21,799 nucleotides of DNA from an uncultured Planctomycetaceae bacterium (GTDB taxonomy: Bacteria; Planctomycetota; Planctomycetia; Pirellulales; UBA1268), in contig CALCGM010000289.1 in assembly GCA_937900985.1 (NCBI GenBank), positions 1 to 21,799 of the forward strand, written 5' to 3'. A model generated the notes under the pieces. The model saw only the letters and a list, made by a program, of their open reading frames with translations, ran no database searches and was not told the origin of the DNA. The position numbers were made by a program, and so were the translations under genes. This document shows, one piece after another, positions 1 through 7,075 of this stretch. How positions within the stretch are numbered: the first letter of the stretch is position 1; each line of letters starts with the position of its first letter.

Positions 1-2
1 GG

Positions 3-1628
3 AAGTTCATCATCGCCGACACCCCCGGCCACGAGCAGTACACCCGCAACATGGCGACGGGGGCTTCGACTGCCGACCTGGCTGTGATCCTGATCGACGC
101 CCGGCATGGCGTGCTGCCCCAGACGAAGCGACATTCGTTCATCGTGTCGCTGCTGGGCATCAAGCACATCGTGGTGGCCATCAACAAGATGGACATTGTC
201 GACTACGACCAGAAGGTGTTTGAGAAGATTCGCCAGGACTATGTCGACTTCGCCAGCCGGCTGGAGCTGCCCGACGTGCACTTCATGCCGATCTCGGCCC
301 TCAAGGGCGACAATGTCGTCGCGCCGAGCCCGAAGATGCCCTGGTATACCGGCAGCCCGCTGATGCCGCTCTTAGAGACGGTCTACATCGGCTCCGACCG
401 CAACATGGAAGACTTCCGTTTTCCTGTGCAGTATGTGCTGCGGCCCAACCTCGACTTCCGCGGCTTCTCCGGCACGATCGCCTCCGGCATCATCCGCACG
501 GGGGATGAGGTGATGACGCTGCCCTCGCGAAAGAAGAGCCGCGTGAAGTCGATCGTGACCTACGACGGCGAGCTTGAGGAAGCCTTCGCCCCGCTGTCGG
601 TCACCCTCACCCTCACCGACGAGATCGACTCCAGCCGTGGCGACATGCTCGTGCGGCCAGGCAACGTGCCGCGGGTTGAGCGGAAGTTCGACGCCACGGT
701 CGTCTGGATGGCCGAGGAGCCGATGCTGCCGGGCAAGCAGTATCTCTTCAAGCAGGCCACGAAGGTTTCGCCAGGGCAGGTTGCCTCGCTCCGCTACCGG
801 ATCGACATCAACTCGCTCCACCGCGAGCCCGCTCCGACCCTCGCCCTCAACGAGATTGGCCGCTGCCAGGTGACGCTTGCCGAGCCGATTGCCTTTGATG
901 CCTACCGTCGCAATCGCGGCACGGGAGGCTTCATCATCATCGACCGAATGACCAACGGCACCGTGGCGGCAGGCATGATCCTCGACCGGGGTGATGGCGA
1001 CGAGGCCGATCACTGGGACGACGATGCCTCGGCCGAGCACCTGCACCGCGAGGAGAGCGGCGTGTCGACCGAGGAGCGGCAGTCGCGCTTCGGCCAGCAG
1101 CCGGCCACCGTGCTCTTCACGGGCCTCGCCGGCTCCGGCAAAACGACCCTCGCCAAGGCCGTGGAGCGGCGACTGTTTGACATGGGCCGTGCTGTGACCG
1201 TGCTCGACGGACAAAACATGCGACTAGGCATCAGCCGCGACCTGGGCTTTTCCGCGGCCGATCGCAGCGAAAACCTCCGCCGCAGCGCCGAAGTGGCGAG
1301 GCTCTTCAACGATGCGGGCCTGATCTGCCTGGCCTCGTTTGTCGCGCCGGAAGAGGCCGTGCGGCAGAAGGTGGCCGATCGCCTCGGCAGCGAGCGGTTT
1401 CTGGTGGTGCACCTCTCCGCGCCGCTTGAGGTCTGCCGCGACCGCGACACCCAGGGCCACTACGCCCTCGCCGACGCCGGAGAGATCACCAACTTCCCTG
1501 GCGTCTCGGCCCCCTACGAGCCACCCGCCAAGCCGGACCTCACGCTGGCCACCCACGAGAAGTCCCTCAGCGAGTGCGTGGACGCGGTGCTGACGCTGCT
1601 GGAAAGCCGCGGCATCCTCGCGGGGTGA
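3..1628 (+). CDS. cysNC: CysNC: sulfate adenylyltransferase subunit 1 fused to adenylylsulfate kinase (5' end outside the window)
   Basis: This would be the GTPase-regulated large subunit of ATP sulfurylase (sulfate + ATP to APS), with an APS kinase domain (APS to PAPS) at the C-terminus. It acts in cytoplasmic sulfate activation and normally partners with CysD, which is probably encoded upstream of the window. The reading frame is open from base 3, so the P-loop of the GTPase is missing. The G3 motif DTPGHEQ lies at bases 21-41 and the G4 motif NKMD follows shortly after. Two EF-Tu-like beta-barrel domains extend to about base 950. After a charged acidic linker (about 990-1085) the kinase begins, with Walker A GLAGSGKTT at 1122-1148, then DGQNMR, a DRSENLRR segment and a C-terminal PGVSAPYEPP. 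Two usual APS-kinase positions differ: DGQN instead of DGDN, and QGHY instead of KGLY. Family assignment is firm; full activity of the kinase half is inferred. Confidence 0.95.
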   Translation, partial: KFIIADTPGHEQYTRNMATGASTADLAVILIDARHGVLPQTKRHSFIVSLLGIKHIVVAINKMDIVDYDQKVFEKIRQDYVDFASRLELPDVHFMPISALKGDNVVAPSPKMPWYTGSPLMPLLETVYIGSDRNMEDFRFPVQYVLRPNLDFRGFSGTIASGIIRTGDEVMTLPSRKKSRVKSIVTYDGELEEAFAPLSVTLTLTDEIDSSRGDMLVRPGNVPRVERKFDATVVWMAEEPMLPGKQYLFKQATKVSPGQVASLRYRIDINSLHREPAPTLALNEIGRCQVTLAEPIAFDAYRRNRGTGGFIIIDRMTNGTVAAGMILDRGDGDEADHWDDDASAEHLHREESGVSTEERQSRFGQQPATVLFTGLAGSGKTTLAKAVERRLFDMGRAVTVLDGQNMRLGISRDLGFSAADRSENLRRSAEVARLFNDAGLICLASFVAPEEAVRQKVADRLGSERFLVVHLSAPLEVCRDRDTQGHYALADAGEITNFPGVSAPYEPPAKPDLTLATHEKSLSECVDAVLTLLESRGILAG

Positions 1629-1761
1629 CAGGGGCCCTTGACCCTCGACGCGGTGCAAACCGGCGTCTGGCACGAACGGCACCTTTTCCCGTTTCCCTCG
1701 GTCTGGTGTGCACCGCGAGGAACGCTCGGATGGTACGCTCCGTCAGTCTCGTCCCACACAC

Positions 1762-1768
1762 AAAGGAG
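1762..1768 (+). promoter_or_regulatory. Ribosome binding site of the Dabb gene
   Basis: AAAGGAG lies 7 nt before the ATG at 1776. It is among the strongest Shine-Dalgarno matches in the window and decides the start codon against upstream in-frame candidates. Confidence 0.75.
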
Positions 1769-1775
1769 ATTTCTC

Positions 1776-2240
1776 ATGCTGCCGTTCCTCTCCGTGCTCG
1801 CCAGAACCTCCCCTGTCGCCGCCGTCCAGGCTGGGGTGATTCCGTCGGCGATACTGATCGCGGCCGCCACGCTGTGCGTCATGCTGGCCGTCGCTCAGCC
1901 AGCGAGTGCCGAACAGGCAGAGAGCAGTGACGAGAAGGTCTTGCGGCACGTGGTGCTGTTTGCCTTCAAGGAAACGTCGACCGACGCAGACGTGGCGAAG
2001 ATCGTCGAGGCCTTCCGTGGGCTGCCGAAGAAGATCTCGCAGATCAAAGACTTCGAGTGGGGCACCGACATCTCACCCGAAGGCAAGGCTCAAGGCTTTA
2101 CCCACTGCTTCTTCGTGACGTTCGCCTCCGAGGCCGACCGCGACGCCTACCTGCCGCACCCCGCCCACCAGGAGTTTGTCTCGATCGTGGGCCCGCACGT
2201 CGAGGACGTCTGCGTGGTCGACTACTGGGCCAAGCCGTGA
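1776..2240 (+). CDS. Secreted Dabb-domain (stress-responsive alpha/beta barrel) protein
   Basis: This is a 154-residue protein. An N-terminal hydrophobic stretch ends in AQPASA, a plausible signal peptidase I site, and is followed by a single Dabb domain. The domain opens with LRHVVLFAFKE and contains a central FEWGTDISPEG segment and the LPHPAHQEFV motif near its end. Dabb domains form dimeric ferredoxin-like alpha/beta barrels; some bind small hydrophobic ligands or are stress-induced, and most characterised members are cytosolic. The start is set by a strong Shine-Dalgarno AAAGGAG at 1762-1768, 7 nt before the ATG. An open frame extends further upstream but has no such site. The gene is separated from cysNC by 147 nt, so it is probably transcribed on its own. 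The ligand and role cannot be told from sequence. Confidence 0.85.
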   Translation: MLPFLSVLARTSPVAAVQAGVIPSAILIAAATLCVMLAVAQPASAEQAESSDEKVLRHVVLFAFKETSTDADVAKIVEAFRGLPKKISQIKDFEWGTDISPEGKAQGFTHCFFVTFASEADRDAYLPHPAHQEFVSIVGPHVEDVCVVDYWAKP

Positions 2241-2249
2241 GGTTGAGGG

Positions 2250-4505
2250 CTACCGCTGCGATTCGAGCCGCTCGATGAACTGCCGCACCTGAGCGAGGTC
2301 GATCTCCTCAGGCGACGCATCAAGCAGCCACTGGGCATCGGCCAGGGCCATCTCGCGGCGGCCGAGCCGTTCGGCGGTCACCATCCGCAGCACCCGGTCG
2401 CGGGTGGCTCCGGGTGTGACCGTCAGGATGCCACTGAGATACCGCAGCATCGCAGGGGCGTCTTGCTCGCGGCTGGCAATCCCTTCGAGGTTGCCGAGCA
2501 TGCGGGCAAGGATCTGCCGTGAGCTCGCCGTTGCGAGATGCCGCTCGGCGAGTTCCATGCCCTGCTGTTCACGAAGCCGCTTGGCGAGGTCGTCGCGACT
2601 GAGCCGCTCGCCTGCCTCAAAGACATCGATCCAGACGGGGGCTCCCTCGTCGCCCGTCGCCTTCACGATGAAGTGACCAGGGAAACTCACGCCTTCGACC
2701 CGCACGCCAAGTTCGCGGGCCAGTTCGATGTAGACAACCGCAAGCGTGATCGGGATCCCTTCCCGGTCGTCGAGCACCTCGTTGATATAGCTGTTCGCAC
2801 GATTGTAGAAGTCGCCGCGGCTGCCGTGGAAACCGAGCTCGGCAAACAGAACGGTCTCGAGCATCCCGAGTTTGGTTTCGTCGTCGGCATCGTCGGCAAG
2901 CCGCGCGGCAACGCTCGCCGCGAGTCGCTTCAGGTCGGCACGCGACGCCTCGACATCCACCTCAGGATTGTCGAGCCGGGCGATCAGCAGCGCAGCCCAA
3001 AACAGATCGATTTCGGCATCGGGAACCGCGACCACTTCCGCCAAGGCAGCGAGCGTCTGTTGCTCATGCACAGCCGTGGCCACGGCCTGCAGGGCCTCAG
3101 ACTCACGACGCAGGGCCCACGCCCGCTGCTCCACTGCTGCAACCACCCCCGGCCCCTGCTCGACAAGGCCCGCGATCATGTCTGACGAGAACTCGAGGGT
3201 TGCCCCCGCCGCCACGCCCTCGGTCAGTCCCTCGACCCGCCCCAGCAGCTCCGCCGACGGCATCACGGTTGGCAGCTCAGGCCCGACGGCAACGCCGCGA
3301 AACTCGGCCTCGGTATCGCGAAACTTGACCAGGCCAACGCGGCCGGCAGGCAGCTGCCCATCGCGGGTTTCAAAGAGCGGCTGATCGTTGACGAAACAGA
3401 CCATCTGGTCGCCCTCGCGACGCACGCGGAGGTGGTTCCACTCGCCAGGCCGGTAGGCCGGGCTCGCCTGCTCCTCCAGCACCTCCCAGGAGAGCACGTC
3501 CGGCCCCCCAAACCTCGTCAGCCGCAGCCTGCCGTTGCTGGGATAGAAGCCGTAGTGGCGATCCCCTCCGTCGGCCTCGAAGGCAATGCCGGCCGCGCCC
3601 GCCTCGTCGTCGAGCCGCACCCAGACAGCGACCTCATAGCCATCCGCTGGAGGCTGCGACACCGCCAGGCAGAGCGACCGGCCACCAAAGCCCTGCCCGG
3701 GAGCGGTCACGGAGATCCGGCCCGCCCGCTGCCGCCAGCGGGCACCGCCCAGCGGCGTCCACTCGAATGGGTCGAGAGCCCCAATCGTCAGCCAGCGGTC
3801 CATCAGCACCGGGTTGGGCTGCTCCAGCAGCATCCGCAGCCGGTCCACCCCGACCGCGAAGCCAAGGTTGGGGGTGACCAGCGACTTCAGCGAAATCACC
3901 CCATGCACGCGGCCAGAGCGGTCAAGCACAGGCCCGCCACTGTTTCCTGGCTCAACCGGCATCGAGAGCTGAATCATCTCGATGCCCTCGATCTCACGCT
4001 GGCCCGAGACCCGGCCAGTGACCACGCTCCGCTCAAAGCCCAGCGGGTTGCCGATCGTGACCACCTCCTGCCCGTCGGCGAGGCTTTCCGGCTCGGCCAG
4101 CCGCAGCGGATCGAGCCCAGTCTTGGCAATCCGGACCACCGCCAGGTCGCCAGGGCGGTCGGAGGCATGGATCGCCGTCACCTCGTGCTGCGAGCCGTCG
4201 GCCAGCTGCACGCGAATCGGCCGCCCTTCGCCAATCACATGCAGGTTGGTGGCGATGAGCCCCTCGGGATCGATCACAAACCCGGTGCCGAGCCCCTGTT
4301 CGTCGCCGTCGCGGCCGGTGTGGCGAATCGTGACCACCGAGTCGCGAGCGACCGACACGAGCTCTTCGATGCTCGTGGTCTCCAGGGACGCAGCCGCCTC
4401 CTGCTCCACCACCGCCGCCGGCTCGCTGGCCTGGGCCGTTGAGACAACGATCCCAGAGCAGGCGAGAAGCCCGATCAGCGGCAGCCGGTGGAAAGGGATG
4501 CTCAA
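2250..4505 (-). CDS. Secreted trypsin-like serine protease fused to a concanavalin-like domain and a SirB1-like (Transglut_core2) domain
   Basis: This is a 751-residue exported protein. The N-terminus has a hydrophobic segment with both a possible lipobox (LLAC, Cys16) and a signal peptidase I site (AQA, residues 24-26), so lipoprotein or soluble export is undecided. Residues 50-235 are an HtrA/S1C-type protease with the catalytic triad His89 (NLHV), Asp120 (DLAVV) and Ser189 (GNSGGP). No PDZ domain follows. Residues about 240-408 look like a LamG/DUF1080-type beta-sandwich (GEWNHLRVRREG, VGLVKF). Residues about 480-690 match the SirB1-like transglutaminase fold (NSYINEVLDDREGIPITLAV, FPGHFIVKA with His611, WIDVF with Asp627). 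There is no cysteine after residue 370, so no thiol nucleophile. The tail is TPR-like. The start is TTG, overlapping the upstream stop as TTGA, and no in-frame ATG exists before residue 177. The gene converges on the Dabb gene with 9 nt between stops. Confidence 0.88.
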   Translation of the reverse strand: MSIPFHRLPLIGLLACSGIVVSTAQASEPAAVVEQEAAASLETTSIEELVSVARDSVVTIRHTGRDGDEQGLGTGFVIDPEGLIATNLHVIGEGRPIRVQLADGSQHEVTAIHASDRPGDLAVVRIAKTGLDPLRLAEPESLADGQEVVTIGNPLGFERSVVTGRVSGQREIEGIEMIQLSMPVEPGNSGGPVLDRSGRVHGVISLKSLVTPNLGFAVGVDRLRMLLEQPNPVLMDRWLTIGALDPFEWTPLGGARWRQRAGRISVTAPGQGFGGRSLCLAVSQPPADGYEVAVWVRLDDEAGAAGIAFEADGGDRHYGFYPSNGRLRLTRFGGPDVLSWEVLEEQASPAYRPGEWNHLRVRREGDQMVCFVNDQPLFETRDGQLPAGRVGLVKFRDTEAEFRGVAVGPELPTVMPSAELLGRVEGLTEGVAAGATLEFSSDMIAGLVEQGPGVVAAVEQRAWALRRESEALQAVATAVHEQQTLAALAEVVAVPDAEIDLFWAALLIARLDNPEVDVEASRADLKRLAASVAARLADDADDETKLGMLETVLFAELGFHGSRGDFYNRANSYINEVLDDREGIPITLAVVYIELARELGVRVEGVSFPGHFIVKATGDEGAPVWIDVFEAGERLSRDDLAKRLREQQGMELAERHLATASSRQILARMLGNLEGIASREQDAPAMLRYLSGILTVTPGATRDRVLRMVTAERLGRREMALADAQWLLDASPEEIDLAQVRQFIERLESQR
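4502..4505 (-). other. 4-nt TTGA stop/start overlap (translational coupling)
   Basis: On the minus strand the TGA of the coiled-coil gene overlaps the TTG start of the protease gene. A rare TTG start with no strong Shine-Dalgarno of its own suggests that translation of the protease depends on ribosomes finishing the upstream gene. Confidence 0.65.
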
Positions 4506-5431
4506 TCGTCGTCCTCCTCTTCTTCTTCTTCTTCGCCGTCGTCGTCTGCATGCCGCTCGCGAAGTTCGCCATGCAGCCGGTCGATTTCTCGCTCGAGCAT
4601 GTTGAGCCGGTCATTGATCTCATCGAAGCGACGCTGACCTTCAACAGCCCGCTCCTTGAACATGCCCATGGCCTGGCGGGCCTCTTCGATCCGCTCCTTG
4701 AAAGCCCCCATGCCCTGCAGCGATTTGGCGACCTGTTCGCGGGTTTCAGCGAGCTGCCTGCCCATTTCAGCCATCATCTCCCGGCTCTGCTCGCGGGCCT
4801 CTGCCATCTCACGCATCCGCGTCTCAAACATCTCCCGCATTTCAGCAAGCTGCCGATCCCGGCTCTCAAGCATATGGGCGAGCGGCTGCGGCAGCTGGCC
4901 TGGCTGCAGCGGAAACGGTGCTCCCCTTGGCGACACCGCTGGCGGCCGAGAGTGGGGGCCAGGACCGGGAGCAGGAGTCTCAACCGACGGGGGAACGGGC
5001 GCCGGCTGCGAACGTGAGGGCGGCGGCACGAGTCCCGGAGCGTTGGGCCAAGCGTGATGAGGCCCCGAATGGTCCGGCCCGGCAACGCTGGGAAGCTGTG
5101 GCTGCGGCGGCACAGCATTCGGCGGCAGCCACGGCCCGGCATTCGGCGGCACAGCTGCGTTCATTCCTGCCGCATGCGGCGGTCGTCCAAACGGGCCGTT
5201 GCCCGCAGGTGGTCCCTGCTCCCGGTCGAGGCGATCTGCCAACCGGTCGAGCCGCTGGAGCACCTCGGTGAGCCGGTCGAGCAGCTGGCTCTCCTGTCCG
5301 CGACGATCGTCGAGGCCAGCGTCGGTGGGCGGCGGCGCAAACCCCTGGGCGGCCACAGGCCCAGCCTGCGACCCCCAGAGCATGAGCGCACACAGCACAG
5401 CGGTCGCCTGTTGGGCTTGAATCCTTCGCAT
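4502..5431 (-). CDS. Secreted proline-rich coiled-coil protein with polyacidic C-terminus, unknown function
   Basis: I recognise no family. The 309-residue protein has a signal peptide ending near PVAAQG. A short helix follows (LLDRLTEVLQRLDRLADRLD), then about 110 residues rich in Pro, Gly and Ala. From about residue 185 to 295 there is a long Met/Glu/Arg-rich coiled coil, which includes a 14-residue (two-heptad) near-repeat beginning MGAFKER then MGMFKER. The last 14 residues are only Asp, Glu and one Gly. The start chosen is the ATG at 5431-5429, preceded by GGGAGG with a 9-nt gap; it gives a clean signal peptide. An upstream ATG at 5479 is possible but would put a polar extension before the signal. 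The stop overlaps the TTG of the protease gene by 4 nt, so the two are probably translationally coupled and may act together in the periplasm or envelope. Confidence 0.78.
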   Translation of the reverse strand: MRRIQAQQATAVLCALMLWGSQAGPVAAQGFAPPPTDAGLDDRRGQESQLLDRLTEVLQRLDRLADRLDREQGPPAGNGPFGRPPHAAGMNAAVPPNAGPWLPPNAVPPQPQLPSVAGPDHSGPHHAWPNAPGLVPPPSRSQPAPVPPSVETPAPGPGPHSRPPAVSPRGAPFPLQPGQLPQPLAHMLESRDRQLAEMREMFETRMREMAEAREQSREMMAEMGRQLAETREQVAKSLQGMGAFKERIEEARQAMGMFKERAVEGQRRFDEINDRLNMLEREIDRLHGELRERHADDDGEEEEEEEDDD

Positions 5432-5565
5432 AGCAACACACCTCCCAAAGCGGCTTGATGTCATCACAACCCCGTTCATTTACGATACCACCGTCCCCTG
5501 GCTGCCTGCGCCCCGAAAACTGCAGCAGCCACGCCGCCCACACCCCACCACGCGGAGCACCCACC
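5432..5565. promoter_or_regulatory. Divergent promoter region between coiled-coil/protease pair and PQQ-propeller gene
   Basis: This 134-nt non-coding stretch separates two divergently transcribed genes, so it should hold both promoters. On the minus strand a TGGTATCGT sequence (about 5490-5482) resembles an extended -10 element. On the plus strand, GGAG at 5554-5557 is the ribosome binding site of the propeller gene. I found no convincing -35 partner for either side. Confidence 0.4.
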
Positions 5566-6960
5566 ATGCCCACGACGCCCCGGACTTTCATGACCCTTGG
5601 GTCTTCCCTCGCGGGCTTGCTCCTTGCCCTCCAGGCGTGGGTGGGTGTCGCGGAAAACTACCCGCAGTTTCGTGGTGAAAACGCCAACGCCGTGTCTCCG
5701 GTCCCCTTGCCTGTTCGCTGGTCTGACGCCAACGGCAGCCCATCGAACATCCGCTGGCAAAAAGCCCTGCCGGGGGAGGGCTGGTCGCAGCCGATTGTCT
5801 GGGAAGACCGGCTCTACATGACCGCGGCCGTGCCTGCCGACCCCACCCAGGAAGACGCCACGCGGCCGGAGTCAAACAACGGCGGCTACGGCCGCGACCG
5901 CGACGACCTGGTGAATGTCGTCTACGAGTATCGCGTCGTCTGCCTCGACACAAAAACCGGCGATCAGCTCTGGAGCACCACCGTCAAGAAGGGCACGCCG
6001 CCGATGCCGCGGCACAGCACCAACACCTACGCCACCGAAACGCCCATCACCGACGGCCAGCGGATCTACGCGTATTTTGGCATGAATGGCCTCCACTGCC
6101 TCGACATGGAAGGCGGCATCGAATGGCAGCGGGATCTCGGCGTCTATGCGATGCGAGCCGACTGGGGCACGGCCAGCTCACCCGCCCTGCTAGGCGACCG
6201 GCTGTTTCTGCAGATCGACAACCAGGAGCAGTCGTTCCTGGTCGCCATCGACACGGCCACGGGCGAGGATGCCTGGCGGGTGAATCGTGACGAGCTGTCG
6301 CAGTACAGCAGCCCTTTTCTCTGGAAGAACTCGCTGCGGACCGAGCTGATCGTCGGCGGCATGGTCTACCGCTCGCACGACCCGGCCACGGGCAAGCTGC
6401 TCTGGCAGCTCGATATGAACAAGGGCCGGTCCTCGGCCACACCCGTCGCCATCGGCGACCGGCTCTTCGTGGGCAATGAGTTTCGCAACCGCGGCGGCGA
6501 CGATGACGGTGGCGGACGGCTCTACGCGATCATCCCCGGCGGCAGCGGCGACATCACGCCCCCTGGCAACAGCATGAGCGGCGAGTTTGTGCAGTGGCGG
6601 ATGGACGACTCGGGCATTCAGATGGCCTCGCCGACATTCTGCGGAGGCAATCTCTTTTTCTTCGAGCGGCAGCGGGGGGTGGTGCACTGCGTCGATGCAG
6701 AGACCGGACAGCTGCACTACAAGAGCCGCGTGCCCAAGGCGGCGGCGTTCTGGGCGTCGCCCTGGACCGACGGCAGGCATGTGTTCGCCCTCGATGCCAA
6801 CGGCAACACGCACGTGCTCGATGGCTCTGGCGACGACCTGAAGATCGTGGCTGTCAACACGCTCGAGCAGCAGGCCTGGGGAACGCCGGCCATCGCGGAC
6901 GGCTGTATCTACCTCCGCACCGTCGACACCCTCTTCTGTATCGCCGCCGCCGGGGAGTGA
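5566..6960 (+). CDS. Secreted PQQ-like beta-propeller repeat protein
   Basis: This is a 464-residue protein with an N-terminal signal peptide (hydrophobic LAGLLLALQAWVG, cleavage near GVA) followed by NYPQFRGENANAVS. That opening is typical of planctomycete outer-membrane or periplasmic PQQ-like propellers. Successive blades carry the repeat LDTKTGDQLW, LDMEGGIEW, IDTATGEDAW, HDPATGKLLW, VDAETGQLHY and a degenerate last blade. Together they suggest an eight-blade or near-eight-blade quinoprotein-like fold. I see no vicinal Cys-Cys or Ca/PQQ ligand pattern that would mark a true PQQ dehydrogenase, so binding or scaffolding is as likely as catalysis. The start is the ATG at 5566 because GGAG lies 8 nt upstream and the signal peptide begins there; the frame is open further upstream without support. 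Confidence 0.88.
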   Translation: MPTTPRTFMTLGSSLAGLLLALQAWVGVAENYPQFRGENANAVSPVPLPVRWSDANGSPSNIRWQKALPGEGWSQPIVWEDRLYMTAAVPADPTQEDATRPESNNGGYGRDRDDLVNVVYEYRVVCLDTKTGDQLWSTTVKKGTPPMPRHSTNTYATETPITDGQRIYAYFGMNGLHCLDMEGGIEWQRDLGVYAMRADWGTASSPALLGDRLFLQIDNQEQSFLVAIDTATGEDAWRVNRDELSQYSSPFLWKNSLRTELIVGGMVYRSHDPATGKLLWQLDMNKGRSSATPVAIGDRLFVGNEFRNRGGDDDGGGRLYAIIPGGSGDITPPGNSMSGEFVQWRMDDSGIQMASPTFCGGNLFFFERQRGVVHCVDAETGQLHYKSRVPKAAAFWASPWTDGRHVFALDANGNTHVLDGSGDDLKIVAVNTLEQQAWGTPAIADGCIYLRTVDTLFCIAAAGE

Positions 6961-6994
6961 ACGGCGGCTCTTCTCCGCACGATCACCGCCCCGG

Positions 6995-7023
6995 TTGGTG
7001 TCGGCAGACGCTTGGGCGATACT
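6995..7023 (+). promoter_or_regulatory. Candidate sigma70-like promoter for the PVC-dehydrogenase operon
   Basis: TTGGTG (6995-7000), 17 nt, then GATACT (7018-7023). The spacing is ideal and the matches to consensus are 3 of 6 and 4 of 6. It lies 53 nt before the ATG at 7076 in a 115-nt gap after the PQQ-propeller gene. This is pattern matching only. Confidence 0.35.
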
Positions 7024-7060
7024 AGTCGCTCGAGGTGGGAGAACCTGCATCCTTGTTTGA

Positions 7061-7066
7061 GGGGAG
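7061..7066 (+). promoter_or_regulatory. Ribosome binding site of the PVC-type dehydrogenase gene
   Basis: GGGGAG lies 9 nt before the ATG at 7076 and supports that start over the internal ATG at 7085. Confidence 0.65.
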
Positions 7067-7075
7067 CGTGCTGGG

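Noticed and set aside
372..1214. Minus-strand open frame (280 codons) across cysNC
   Set aside because: It is antisense to conserved CysN/CysC motifs with low-complexity composition.
2263..2275. Palindrome TCGAGC-C-GCTCGA near the convergent Dabb/protease ends
   Set aside because: It lies inside the protease reading frame, encodes ordinary residues and has no adjacent T tract.
3432..4442. Plus-strand open frame (336 codons) inside the protease gene
   Set aside because: It is antisense to the intact His-Asp-Ser protease; the translation is Arg/His/Pro-rich with no motif.
5566..6960. Calling the propeller a PQQ-dependent alcohol dehydrogenase
   Set aside because: The repeats fit the fold, but no vicinal disulfide or cofactor-ligand pattern is visible and the protein is shorter than true quinoprotein dehydrogenases.
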